Part shown: positions 23,561 to 32,727 of the stretch, piece by piece
Position numbering within the stretch: position 1 is the stretch's first letter
Layout: every line of letters begins with the position of its first letter
DNA from: Halomicrobium katesii DSM 19301
GTDB lineage: Archaea; Halobacteriota; Halobacteria; Halobacteriales; Haloarculaceae
Reading direction: 5' to 3'
NCBI RefSeq assembly: GCF_000379085.1
Contig: NZ_KB905378.1
Location: 1,927,699-1,991,698 of the forward strand
DNA: 64,000 bases
Program-made: the position numbers and the translations under genes
The notes under the pieces: model-generated
What the model was told of the DNA's origin: nothing
Databases searched by the model: none
What the model saw: the letters and a program-made list of their open reading frames with translations, nothing else

Positions 23561-25251
23561 ATCGGGCGCTGCTCTGCGGGGCCGCGCGGTGCTGGCCTCT
23601 CTCCGTGTCGCCCGACCCAGATCTCCGTCGTGCGGTCGCCTTCCTCGGCTGGGGCGTCGACGCCGAGACGGTCGCGGGGGCGAGCTACGCGGCGACCGTC
23701 GCGCCGGCCACGGCTGGCGTCCTCGTTCAGGCCGTCCTGGGCGGCGGTGTCGGGCTGGCCGTCGCCGGCTGCTGTCTCGTCTGTGCCGCGGTCGTGCTCG
23801 CCACGTCGAAGCTCGTCGTCGCGTTCGCCAGCGTCCGGCGAGCGGAGGCGCTGGGTGACGCACCGGCGCTCGTGACTCGGCTCACGATGCGGCTGTCTCT
23901 GACACCGGCACCGGGGGCCGCCGCGGCGTTCGGTGCCCAGTCCGTTCCGGGAGCGTTAGCCGACAGTCTGGCGAGTCACGTCCGCCGGACGGCCAACGGG
24001 CCGAATACCGGCCTCCAGTCGTTCGGTCGAGAGTGGCGACCGTGGTTGCCCGAACTGGAACGCGCGTGTTCGCTCGTCGAGAGCGCCGGGCGGGAACCGG
24101 CCCAGCAGCGCGGGGCGACGCTCGAACGCGCTCGGACGACGGTCCTCGACGGCATCCACGACCGGACGGCCGCGTTCGCGGCCTCGATCAGCGGGCCGGC
24201 GACCGCGCTGTACGCCTTCGGCGTCCTGTTGCCCCTCGCGCTCGTGGCGCTCTTGCCCGCGCTGGACGCGGCCGGCGTGCCGGCACCGCTGTCGTTGCTC
24301 GTGGTCGTCTACGACGTGCTCTTGCCCCTCGCCGTCACTCTCGCCAGCGCCTGGCTGCTGACGAAGCGGCCGGTCGCGTTCCGGCCGACGCCGGTACGCC
24401 GATCCCATCCGGACGTGTGGTCTCGTCCGACACACGCCGCCGTGGCCGGCATCGCGGCCGCTCTCCTCGCCGGCTGGTCGGTCCGTCTCGTCCTCTCTGA
24501 CTGGATGGGATTCGTCGCCGCGGCCGGGGCGGGGCTGGGGACTGCGCTGGTGGTCGCCTTCCAGCCGATGCAGTCGGTCCGGTCGACCGTCGAGGCGGTC
24601 GAAGCGGGTCTCCCCGACGCGCTCTCGCTGATCGGCCGGCGCGTCACACGGGGCACTGCGACCGAGCGCGCCGTCGAAGACGTCGCTACGGCGGTTCCGG
24701 GAGCGACCGGGACGGTGCTGGCCGAGGTGGCCGGTCGCCAGCGTCGCCTCGGGGTGGACCTCCGGACGGCGTTCGTCGGTGAACGCGGCGCGCTGGCGAC
24801 GGTGCCGAGCGAACGGGCCGAGAGCGCGGCCTCGCTACTGGCCCTCTCGGCTCGGGAGGGGCGGCCCGCCGGGGACGCCCTGCTGGCGATGGCCGATCAC
24901 CTCCAGACGATCGACGAGGCCGAGCAGGCGAACCGCCGTGCGGTCGCACAGGTGACGAACACGCTCTCGAACACGGCGGCCGTGTTCGCGCCACTGGTCG
25001 GCGGTGCGACGGTCGCGCTGTCGGCCGCGATGGGATCGGCCGGTCCCCTCGGCGGGAGCGTCGCGACCGCCGATCTCGGCCTCGCAGTCGGGTGGTACGT
25101 CCTCGTGCTCGCGATCGTCCTGACGACGCTGGCGACCGGGCTGACCGACGGGCTCGACCGGTCGCTCGTCGGCTATCGCGTCGGGCTGGCGCTGCTGGCC
25201 GCGACGGCGACGTACCTCACCGCGTTCGTCGGCGCGACCTCGCTCGTGTGA
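23557..25251 (+). CDS. Type II secretion F / TadC-like polytopic membrane protein, 564 aa
   Basis: The protein has two similar halves, each with a cytoplasmic helical domain and membrane segments. Hydrophobic stretches are visible near residues 45-85, 215-275, 295-345 and 470-560. SARE.RPAGDALLAMADHLQ and QVTNTLSNTAAVFAPLVGG fit the GspF/TadC fold. It forms the membrane platform for the ATPase encoded upstream; the ATGA overlap couples their translation. Length fits the fused two-domain archaeal type. Confidence 0.85.
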   Translation: MNRALLCGAARCWPLSVSPDPDLRRAVAFLGWGVDAETVAGASYAATVAPATAGVLVQAVLGGGVGLAVAGCCLVCAAVVLATSKLVVAFASVRRAEALGDAPALVTRLTMRLSLTPAPGAAAAFGAQSVPGALADSLASHVRRTANGPNTGLQSFGREWRPWLPELERACSLVESAGREPAQQRGATLERARTTVLDGIHDRTAAFAASISGPATALYAFGVLLPLALVALLPALDAAGVPAPLSLLVVVYDVLLPLAVTLASAWLLTKRPVAFRPTPVRRSHPDVWSRPTHAAVAGIAAALLAGWSVRLVLSDWMGFVAAAGAGLGTALVVAFQPMQSVRSTVEAVEAGLPDALSLIGRRVTRGTATERAVEDVATAVPGATGTVLAEVAGRQRRLGVDLRTAFVGERGALATVPSERAESAASLLALSAREGRPAGDALLAMADHLQTIDEAEQANRRAVAQVTNTLSNTAAVFAPLVGGATVALSAAMGSAGPLGGSVATADLGLAVGWYVLVLAIVLTTLATGLTDGLDRSLVGYRVGLALLAATATYLTAFVGATSLV

Positions 25252-25285
25252 GGGTTTAAGTCCGAAGGCGGGGCCAGGGCGTGCC

Positions 25286-25750
25286 ATGTTCGAGGTCCCG
25301 GTCGACGCACTGTACGCGTGGCTCGGCGTCGCGGCCGTCAGCGTCGCGGTGCTCGGCGTCGTCGTCGCGCTCCCCACGACCGCACCGCCCGACGCGACCA
25401 CAGCAGCCGACGCCGTCGATCGCGTCGCCGTCGGACCGCCAGACGCCAGAGCGACGGTCCAGATCGACGCGGCGGCGATCCGGCTCGGTCCCCGCCAGCT
25501 CTCGCTGCGCAACGACGGCGGGACCGCGAGCGCGACGTTCGCGTACGGCCCCGTGACGCCCACACTGGCGGACGATCGGCTCGCGCTCGTTCTCTACGGG
25601 CGGCCGCCAGCGAGCGTCTTCGAGACGAGCGCGGCCTTCGAGCAGGCGGTCGCGGACGCCCAGCTCCGAAGAGAGTGGCGACAGGCACCGGCGGAGATCG
25701 ACGTGCGACGCGTCCAGTGGGGTGAGACCAGTGTCACGCTCGTCGGCTAG
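25286..25750 (+). CDS. Membrane-anchored protein of the pilus cluster, 154 aa
   Basis: A short N-terminus leads into one hydrophobic segment (LYAWLGVAAVSVAVLGVVVALPTTAPP). A polar, beta-rich domain of about 120 residues follows, with IDAAAIRLGPRQLSLRNDGGTAS, probably outside the membrane. This is again pilin-like. From memory it resembles haloarchaeal DUF7283 proteins. A TATA-like TTTAAG (25255-25260) just before it could give an internal promoter. The next gene starts inside its 3' end. Confidence 0.65.
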   Translation: MFEVPVDALYAWLGVAAVSVAVLGVVVALPTTAPPDATTAADAVDRVAVGPPDARATVQIDAAAIRLGPRQLSLRNDGGTASATFAYGPVTPTLADDRLALVLYGRPPASVFETSAAFEQAVADAQLRREWRQAPAEIDVRRVQWGETSVTLVG

Positions 25751-26120
25751 GGGACAGGTCGAGCCCCTCGTGGCCCTCGTCGCGGTCGCCGCGGTCTCGC
25801 TCGCCCTGTCGCTCTACGCTGGCGTCCTCGGCGACGCACTGCCGAGCCAACGCGACCGAGAACTGCCCGAGACGACACTTGCCGCGGTCGACGATCACCT
25901 CGCACCCGCTGGCGTCGTCGAGCCCCGGCGAGTCTCCGACGCCGTCGACGCGGGCCCGTCGGGCTATCACACGAACGTGAGCGTGACCGCCGACGGCCGG
26001 CAGTGGCAGGCGGGACCGGTCGCCCCAGACGACGCTGGGACCGCGAGCGAGCGGGTGAGCGTCCGGACGAGGCCGGCCCACGTCGACGCGGGCCGTCTCC
26101 GGGTGGCGGTGTGGCGATGA
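25731..26120 (+). CDS. Pilin-like small protein of the pilus cluster, 129 aa
   Basis: A GTG start at 25731 gives SRSSARGQVEPLVALVAVAAVSLALSLYAG: a short basic leader, a possible prepilin-peptidase site at RGQ, and a hydrophobic helix with a Glu near position 5, as in type IV pilins. A short outer domain follows. It overlaps the previous gene by 20 bases and the next by 4. From memory it resembles DUF7285. An in-frame GTG at 25722 is an alternative start. Confidence 0.6.
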   Translation: MSRSSARGQVEPLVALVAVAAVSLALSLYAGVLGDALPSQRDRELPETTLAAVDDHLAPAGVVEPRRVSDAVDAGPSGYHTNVSVTADGRQWQAGPVAPDDAGTASERVSVRTRPAHVDAGRLRVAVWR

Positions 26121-26995
26121 GAGCGATCAGTACCGTCGTCGATACGACCCTGTTCCTCCTCCTGCTCGGGGGTGCCGTCGGGACGCTCGTCGCCGGGACA
26201 GGTGGTCTCGACGCGCCGCCCTCGGGGGACGACCACGCCGACGAGACGGCGACCGCACTGGCGACCACCACCGTCGGCGTCGACTACGCGCTGACGCCGC
26301 GAAACAACCACAGCGACGGAGTCAGCTACGGCCACAGCGCCGACTTCGACCGGACGGCACACGGGACAGTCGCCGGGCTCCTCGCGGCGGCCACGCGGAC
26401 CGCCGCGACGCTCGACGGCGAGCGAATCGCCCCTGCCGGCGGCGGGTTCGAGCGAGCGGTTCGCAACGAGACCCGCGCCGCCGTCCACCGTCGCGCGACC
26501 GCCGTCGGCGTCACGGCCGTCTGGGAACCCTACGACGGTGCGCCCCTAGGCGGTCGCATCCACGCCGGACCGACGCCGCCCGCGAGGGCCGACGTGCGTG
26601 CGGCTCGACTCAGCGTCGACAGCGGCATCGCACCGGTGAACGAACGCGCACGCGAGGCCGCCCGGACCGACGGCACGGACGGCATTGCGCGCGTGGTCGC
26701 GGCGGCGGTCGTCGAGGGGTTCTTCTCGCCCGCCGAGAGCCGCGTCGCGCTCCGTGGGGACGCGCCGGCCGACACGCTGGCGGCCCACCGCTACCGCCGC
26801 GTCGCCAGACTCACCGACGCACCGGCTCTGGACCTGGAGAACGGCTCCGTCACGGCGACGAACGCCCGGCTCACGGCTGCGCTGGCCGATCGGTTCGCCG
26901 CCGACATGCGCGACCGGTTCGAGACACCGGCGGCCGCGGCCCGCACCGTCTCGACGGGCGAGGTGCGAATCGTCGTCAGGACGTGGTCGCCGTGA
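26117..26995 (+). CDS. Membrane-anchored protein of the pilus cluster, 292 aa
   Basis: The start MRAISTVVDTTLFLLLLGGAVGTLVAGTGGL provides one N-terminal helix that could be a pilin-like signal anchor. The rest is an Ala/Arg/Asp-rich, largely helical domain of about 260 residues with no recognised motif. From memory it resembles DUF7284. Its start overlaps the previous stop (ATGA), and its stop overlaps the start of the 1035-residue protein gene by one base. Confidence 0.65.
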   Translation: MRAISTVVDTTLFLLLLGGAVGTLVAGTGGLDAPPSGDDHADETATALATTTVGVDYALTPRNNHSDGVSYGHSADFDRTAHGTVAGLLAAATRTAATLDGERIAPAGGGFERAVRNETRAAVHRRATAVGVTAVWEPYDGAPLGGRIHAGPTPPARADVRAARLSVDSGIAPVNERAREAARTDGTDGIARVVAAAVVEGFFSPAESRVALRGDAPADTLAAHRYRRVARLTDAPALDLENGSVTATNARLTAALADRFAADMRDRFETPAAAARTVSTGEVRIVVRTWSP

Positions 26996-29900
26996 TGGAC
27001 GATCGCGGCCGCGTGCCGTTCGCACTGATCGGCGTCCTCCTGCTCGTCAGCAGCGCGACGCTGGCGACGACGATCGATCCGGGGCGTCCACCCTCCGACA
27101 GCGAGACCGAGGTGGTCACCGAACGGACGACCGCGACCGTACAGACGGAACTGCGCGAGGCCGTGACGACCGCCAGCCGGGCGGCCGCAGCGGACCCCGT
27201 CGTCGATCCGGCAGACACCGCGGCCGGTCGCCTTCTCGACGAAGAGACGGCGTTTCGCGACGCGCTCCGGCTCCGGATCTACCTGCGGGCCCGCGATCGC
27301 CTCTCTCGGGTCGCGGTCCGTCGTGGCGAGGTCACCGGCTCGGTCTCGCTGCCCTCGACGGAGACGCGGGCCAAGCGCCGCGCCGCCATCGACCGCGTGA
27401 CGATCGAACGGGCAGACGACGACGGCACCGCGATTCGGGTGACCGTCGAGAACGTGACGGTTCGCACCCACCGTGGCGGGCAGGTGCGCTCCCGGACGAC
27501 GATCTCTCCGACCGTCACCGTCGTGACGCCGGTGCTCGCGGCCCACGACCGGGTCAGTACGTACCAGCGGCGACTCGACGCCGGCGTGACGGAGCGAGGG
27601 TTGAGCCAGCGACTGACGACTCAGCTGTACGCACTGGCGTGGTCGCGGGGCTACCTCCAGTACGGCGAGGTACCGATCAGCAACGTCGTCTCGAACCAGC
27701 ACGTGGGCGTCGTCACCAACGAGGCACTGCTGGACCTCCAGCGCGAGACGATCGGCCACGCCGATCCACGGGGCCGTCGCACGCTCGCGGTCGCGGCGGC
27801 ACGGACGGCGGCACGGGATCTCACCGTCGCCACGGGGACCGACTCGCGCGTGACCGACGCCGTTCTGAGCGGACCGACGAAGCCGGCGGCGAGCGACATC
27901 GAGGGACTGGAGCCACCGCGCCGGTCGAGCCCCGACGAGCGGCGCGAGGTCGCGGTCAACGAGACGGCAGACAGAGCGTTCGTCGACGTGCTCGACGACG
28001 GTGCCATCGACAGCACGATACGAGACGCCTACAGCGTCGAGGTCCGGACTGTCGGCCGCGTCGAGGGCGATCGCCATGTCGGCGTGTCGGCACCGCGCCC
28101 CGCCGGCTCGAACTGGACGCGCGTCGACAAGCGCCGTGAGCGATCGATCCGCCACCGAAACGTGTCCGTCGCGCCGCCGCCGATCCCCGACGGCTGGCAC
28201 GAGTTCGAGACCTACGGGCGAGAGACGGTCGTCACGGAGCGAGCGGTGGGGGTCTGGGAGCGCCAGGTCGCGGGGCCAAACGGGAGCGTCGAGGTCCAGC
28301 GGAGGACCACCGACAGGACGGGCACGAGTCGACAGACCGTCACCCTCGCGGTCGTCGGTCGTCACGACCGCACCTCGCCGGCTCCCGTTCGACCGATCCG
28401 ACGGGCCCACCAGCGCGGTGCCGGCCCCCTGGAGGGACCGAACCTCGCCGACGCTCGCGAACGCGCCAGAGAGCGCCTGATCGACAGCCAGGGCGGCCGG
28501 TCCGCGGCCCTCGAATACGCGGTCCACAGCGGGCCGGACTCCGACGTACACACGATCGAGCTAGAGGTACCCGCGAACGCGTCCGAGTGGGCGTATCGCG
28601 ATCTGATGGAGGTCCGAGAACGGGTCCGGTCCGTCGCCGTCGAGGTGCGGCAGGGACGAGTCGGGTCGTACAAATCGAACCCGCCGGCAGCGCTCGCACG
28701 GGCCGTCGAGCGAGAGTGGGCGCGGCTGATCGACGCACCGTCCAGCTACGACGGCGCGGCGACGAAGGCGCAGATCGCCGTCCGGGTCGCGTACCTCGAC
28801 CGCGTACAGGCCCGCCTCCGTGCGCGGGCAGACGACCGGCGTGGCAGGGCCGACGCGTTCGGCGATCGGCTCGACGAGGCCGGCACGTCGATCGAGACGC
28901 TGCGCGAGGGGCTCGACGCTCGCGGGCGACCACCGTCGGACCGCCAGCCGCGGCTGGACGGTGTCGGCGGGCCGGTCGCGCTGACGGCCGACGGCGCACC
29001 GGCCTACCTCACGCAGGCCTCGCTCAGCCACGACGACGACCCGGCGATCGAGAACAGCTCTCGTCCGCTGGTCGCGCGCAACGTCAACGTCTTTACCGTA
29101 CCCCACCAGACTGTCTCGGACTCGCTGGTCGACGGTCTGTTCGGCGATCGATCGGGGGTCAGACTCGACACGGCGGCCCGGACGTTGAACGCGACCAACG
29201 CGACCCTCGCCGAGGCGAACGCCGCTGCTGTGGACGACGAGGCGGTTCGACGGGCGGACGCGCGCCGACCCGAACGCCACGCCGAGAACGTCTCGGCGCT
29301 GACCCGCGAACGCGACGCCCTCCGCCGAGAAGTCGCGTCGGCGAACAAGCACGTGCTCGACGGCCAGCGGTCGGTGCTGTCCCGACGGGCCGTCGCCGGC
29401 GGTGCCAGCGAGCGCGAGGCGATGCTTCGAGACGCGGTCGCGCCGTGGCAGACGACCCACGATCGGGCCCTGGCACTGGCGAACGGCTCGGTCAGCCGTC
29501 GACTCGTCGCTCTCGCCGGCCGGCGGGCCGACTTCTCGGTGGCTGCACGCGACCGGCTCGCCATCCGACTGAACGCCACGCGCCGCGCGGCGTTACGGGA
29601 GCCGGGCGGGCGACCGGACACCGACGCCGTCGACGCGAGCCGATCGCGCACGCAGACCGTGGCGCGGGAGCTGGCCCGCGAGGCCGCTGCCGCCGGTGCG
29701 GAACGGGCCACGAAGCGCGGCTACGGCGCGGTGGTGAACGACACGTTCGAGGCGATGCCGGCCGGACTCCCGCTGGCACCCGTGCCCGGCTCGTGGTACG
29801 CCACGACGAACGTCTGGCACGTCACGGTCCGTGGCGAGTACGCCCGCTTCGGCGTGCGCGTCTCCCAGGGGCGGCCGACGACGCCCGGCGGCGAGTTCGT

Positions 29901-30102
29901 CTACGCCAGAGACGGCGAGACGGTCTCTCTCGACGTCGACGACGACGGATCACCAGAGCGGATCGGCCGGTCGACCCGCGTCGACTTCGAGGCCACGGCG
30001 ACGGTCCTCGTCGTCGTGCCGCCGGGCAAGACCGGCGTCGGCGACACCAACGGCGTCGCGATCGAGGAGTCGGAGGGGTGGCCCGATCCCGGGCCGGAGT
30101 GA
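26995..30102 (+). CDS. Large membrane-anchored surface protein of the pilus cluster, 1035 aa
   Basis: One hydrophobic N-terminal segment (VPFALIGVLLLVSSATLATTI) anchors a very large extracytoplasmic region with many NxS/T sequons, long charged helices (for example around residues 720-900, with coiled-coil character) and a C-terminal beta-rich domain ending in TATVLVVVPPGKTGVGD. There are no catalytic motifs I recognise. From memory it resembles DUF7286. As last gene of the operon, its size suggests a tip, adhesin-like or secreted partner of the pilus machine; that role is inferred from position only. Confidence 0.7.
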   Translation: MDDRGRVPFALIGVLLLVSSATLATTIDPGRPPSDSETEVVTERTTATVQTELREAVTTASRAAAADPVVDPADTAAGRLLDEETAFRDALRLRIYLRARDRLSRVAVRRGEVTGSVSLPSTETRAKRRAAIDRVTIERADDDGTAIRVTVENVTVRTHRGGQVRSRTTISPTVTVVTPVLAAHDRVSTYQRRLDAGVTERGLSQRLTTQLYALAWSRGYLQYGEVPISNVVSNQHVGVVTNEALLDLQRETIGHADPRGRRTLAVAAARTAARDLTVATGTDSRVTDAVLSGPTKPAASDIEGLEPPRRSSPDERREVAVNETADRAFVDVLDDGAIDSTIRDAYSVEVRTVGRVEGDRHVGVSAPRPAGSNWTRVDKRRERSIRHRNVSVAPPPIPDGWHEFETYGRETVVTERAVGVWERQVAGPNGSVEVQRRTTDRTGTSRQTVTLAVVGRHDRTSPAPVRPIRRAHQRGAGPLEGPNLADARERARERLIDSQGGRSAALEYAVHSGPDSDVHTIELEVPANASEWAYRDLMEVRERVRSVAVEVRQGRVGSYKSNPPAALARAVEREWARLIDAPSSYDGAATKAQIAVRVAYLDRVQARLRARADDRRGRADAFGDRLDEAGTSIETLREGLDARGRPPSDRQPRLDGVGGPVALTADGAPAYLTQASLSHDDDPAIENSSRPLVARNVNVFTVPHQTVSDSLVDGLFGDRSGVRLDTAARTLNATNATLAEANAAAVDDEAVRRADARRPERHAENVSALTRERDALRREVASANKHVLDGQRSVLSRRAVAGGASEREAMLRDAVAPWQTTHDRALALANGSVSRRLVALAGRRADFSVAARDRLAIRLNATRRAALREPGGRPDTDAVDASRSRTQTVARELAREAAAAGAERATKRGYGAVVNDTFEAMPAGLPLAPVPGSWYATTNVWHVTVRGEYARFGVRVSQGRPTTPGGEFVYARDGETVSLDVDDDGSPERIGRSTRVDFEATATVLVVVPPGKTGVGDTNGVAIEESEGWPDPGPE

Positions 30103-30135
30103 CACTGACTTGTAGGCCCGTCCTGTAGGGTGCGT

Positions 30136-30564
30136 ATGCTCAGAGGCGAATTCGAGGACGCGGGCGAGCAGTCACCAGAGACTCTCCGGCGGGCCTACGA
30201 GACGCGGCTGGCCGAGACCGTCGAATCCGTCGGCGTCGACCGGGCCGTCGACGAGACGCCGCTGGACCGAGACCGGATCACGGCGCTGCTCGACGGTGCC
30301 TCCCCGGAGATCGAACTCACCGAGGCCGCAGCGATCCTGGCGCTCGACGAGGGCCGTCCCCACGCCGACACGATCGCCGCGGACGCGCGGGACATCCTCC
30401 TGATGGGGATGACGACGGGGGTCCTGGACGTGGAAACGCTCGCGTCGGGTATCGACGGCCGGCTCGAACCGAAGGAGATCCAGCAGAAGGTCGAGGGCCG
30501 GTTTCCGATGACCGTCGCGGAGTACGCCCTCCTCCACCAGTTCATCGCCCAGCGCGAGGGGTGA
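30136..30564 (+). CDS. Conserved helical protein, 142 aa
   Basis: The ATG at 30136 starts an acidic, fully helical protein (MLRGEFEDAGEQSPETLRRAYE, ITALLDGASPEIELTEAAAILAL, ELEPKEIQQKVEGR-like end). It looks like a conserved haloarchaeal family (DUF5791 from memory) without a known function. No membrane segments. It stops 4 bases before the ATG of the NAD-dependent epimerase-like gene, so the two are probably co-transcribed. Confidence 0.7.
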   Translation: MLRGEFEDAGEQSPETLRRAYETRLAETVESVGVDRAVDETPLDRDRITALLDGASPEIELTEAAAILALDEGRPHADTIAADARDILLMGMTTGVLDVETLASGIDGRLEPKEIQQKVEGRFPMTVAEYALLHQFIAQREG

Positions 30565-30567
30565 CCG

Positions 30568-31461
30568 ATGCGGGTCGCCATCCTCGGCTGCGGGTACGTC
30601 GGGCTGGCTCTCTGCCGCCAGCTGACCGGCGCGGGCCACGACGTGGTCGGTGTGCGCCGCTCTCCAGACGCCGCGGCGGCGATCGAGGACGCCGGTGGCA
30701 CGGCGGTCCGGGCCGACGTGACCGACGCCGACGACCTCGCTGCCGTCCCCGACGCAGACGCGGTCGTCTTCGCTGCCAGTTCCGGCGGGCGGGGAGCCGA
30801 CGCGGCGCGCCGGGTGTACGTCGAGGGCCTCCAGACGGTGATCGACCACTTCGGAGCGCGCGACGATCCGCCAGCGCGGCTCGTGTACACGTCCAGTACG
30901 GGCGTGTACGGCGACCACGACGGCGACTGGGTCGACGAGACGACGCCGCTCGACCCCCAGACCGACAAGACGCGGGTCCTCGCCGAGGCCGAGCGCATCG
31001 CCAGAGAGCGGGCGCTGGACCGCGGCATCGACGGGACCGTCGCCCGCTTTGCCGGACTGTACGGCCCCGACCGGTACCGCCTGGAGCGGTACCTCGACGG
31101 CCCCGTCACTGAGGGGTACCTGAACATGGTGCACCGCGCGGACGCGGCGGGCGCGGTCGCGTTCCTCCTCCGGGAGGGAGTGGCTCGGGACGAGACCGTG
31201 CTGGTCGTCGACGACGAACCGGTCTCGAAGTGGGCCTTCGCCGACTGGCTGGCCGAGGAGTGTGGCGTCGCGGAGCCACCCAAACGGACCACGGCCGAGC
31301 GCCTCGCGGACGACGACCTCTCGGAGACCGCGCGTCGCCGAATCCAGACGAGCAAGCGCTGCTCGAACGACCGACTGCACTCGCTGGGCTACGAGTTCGC
31401 CCATCCGACCTTCCGGTCGGGGTACCGCGACGCGATCGAGCGCTACCGGGCCGCGAACTGA
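30568..31461 (+). CDS. NAD(P)-dependent epimerase/dehydratase (atypical SDR), 297 aa
   Basis: The N-terminus VAILGCGYVGLAL is the Rossmann GxGxxG loop of the extended/atypical SDR family (YeeZ-like). A VYTSSTGVYGDHDGDWVDE segment and a later RFAGLYGPDRY motif are also typical. The usual YxxxK pair is not obvious, as in many atypical SDRs. The likely role is oxidoreduction or epimerisation of a sugar nucleotide or similar substrate; the substrate is unknown. Confidence 0.8.
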   Translation: MRVAILGCGYVGLALCRQLTGAGHDVVGVRRSPDAAAAIEDAGGTAVRADVTDADDLAAVPDADAVVFAASSGGRGADAARRVYVEGLQTVIDHFGARDDPPARLVYTSSTGVYGDHDGDWVDETTPLDPQTDKTRVLAEAERIARERALDRGIDGTVARFAGLYGPDRYRLERYLDGPVTEGYLNMVHRADAAGAVAFLLREGVARDETVLVVDDEPVSKWAFADWLAEECGVAEPPKRTTAERLADDDLSETARRRIQTSKRCSNDRLHSLGYEFAHPTFRSGYRDAIERYRAAN

Positions 31462-31522
31462 CCGCCAAACGTATCAGACCGGGGGAACCTTCTTATCCGG
31501 TGACGCTGAAAACTGCGTCCGT

Positions 31523-32695
31523 ATGCCGATCTGGCAAGTAGGTGGCCTCCAGCGAGTCGTCGATAGCGTCACCGTGTTCGCGCGTGAATCGCCGCTGGTG
31601 GCCGCGCTCGTGGTCGTCGGGCTCCTCGTCTTTCTCGTCGGAGTCCGCCTCGCGATCGACAGACTCCGCCGGTCGCCGGCCGAACGCTTCCAGCGACTGC
31701 TGGCGTCGACCGACGAGGTCGCCGTGTTGATGCATCCGAATCCCGATCCGGACGCGATGTCGAGTGCGCTGGCCGTCGACAGGCTGGCGACCCAGGCCGG
31801 TTCGTCGCCGACGATGTACTACCCCGGACAGATTCGCCATCAGGAAAACCGCGCGTTTCAGACCGTTCTCGATCTGGACTTCGATCGCATCGAGGAGGCC
31901 GGCGAGCTACGCGAGAACGATGTCGTCCTGGTCGACCACAACGAGGCGCGTGGCTTCCCCGGCGCGGAGAGCATCGATCCGATCGCCGTGATCGACCACC
32001 ACCCCGGCGGCGGCGAGGGGTCGGAGTTGTCAGACGTTCGCACCGGCTACGGTGCCTGTGCGACGATCTTCGCGGAGTACTTCGAGACTCTCGACTGGGA
32101 ACTAGCCGACGACGACGCGACGGCCACCGGCGACGACCAGATCGATCAGGCGGTCGCGACGGGGCTGCTCTACGGTATCCAGTCAGACACGAAACAGCTC
32201 ACGAAGGGGTGTTCGTCCGCGGAGTTCGCGGCCGCCGAGTACCTCTACGACGGGATCGACGAAGACCTGCTCGACAGAATCGCGAACCCACAGGTCGACG
32301 CCGAGGTCCTGGACGTGAAAGCCCGTGCGATCACCGACCGCCAGATCGAGAACGCCTTCGCGATCAGCGACGTGGGCGCGGTCTCGAACGTGGACGCGAT
32401 TCCACAGGCCGCCGACGAACTGCTCCGACTGGAGGGCGTGACGGCGGTCGTCGTGATGGGGCGCAAAGAGGACACGCTGCACCTCTCCGGGCGCTCGCGC
32501 GACGACCGCGTCCACATGGGCAACGTCCTCCAGACGGTCGTCGACGACATTCCGATGGGGTCGGCGGGCGGCCACGCCCGGATGGGCGGAGGGCAGCTCT
32601 CGATCGATCACATGAACGGGATCGGACCGGGAAGCGGCGTCGCGATGACCGACTTCAAGGGGCACCTGTTCGACGCGATGGCCGGCGATATCTGA
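31523..32695 (+). CDS. Membrane-anchored DHH/DHHA1 phosphoesterase, 390 aa
   Basis: An N-terminal membrane helix (LVAALVVVGLLVFLVGVRLAI) precedes a DHH domain. The motifs are LMHPNPDPDAMSSALA (metal-binding HxNxDxD), VLVDHNEA and VIDHHPGG (the DHH-type motif), and a DHHA1 domain ends with GSAGGHARMGGGQLS. The family includes RecJ, NrnA/oligoribonucleases and cyclic-dinucleotide phosphodiesterases. Membrane anchoring plus DHH-DHHA1 recalls GdpP, but the PAS/GGDEF parts are absent. A TATA-like TTCTTATCC lies about 30 bases before the ATG. Confidence 0.85.
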   Translation: MPIWQVGGLQRVVDSVTVFARESPLVAALVVVGLLVFLVGVRLAIDRLRRSPAERFQRLLASTDEVAVLMHPNPDPDAMSSALAVDRLATQAGSSPTMYYPGQIRHQENRAFQTVLDLDFDRIEEAGELRENDVVLVDHNEARGFPGAESIDPIAVIDHHPGGGEGSELSDVRTGYGACATIFAEYFETLDWELADDDATATGDDQIDQAVATGLLYGIQSDTKQLTKGCSSAEFAAAEYLYDGIDEDLLDRIANPQVDAEVLDVKARAITDRQIENAFAISDVGAVSNVDAIPQAADELLRLEGVTAVVVMGRKEDTLHLSGRSRDDRVHMGNVLQTVVDDIPMGSAGGHARMGGGQLSIDHMNGIGPGSGVAMTDFKGHLFDAMAGDI

Positions 32696-32727
32696 CCGCT
32701 TTTGACCGTCGAGAGCCAACGGCGACT

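Noticed and set aside
21662-23863. A 733-codon open frame on the minus strand
   Set aside because: It lies opposite the clearly recognisable PilB/TadA-like ATPase gene and has shadow-like Arg-rich composition.
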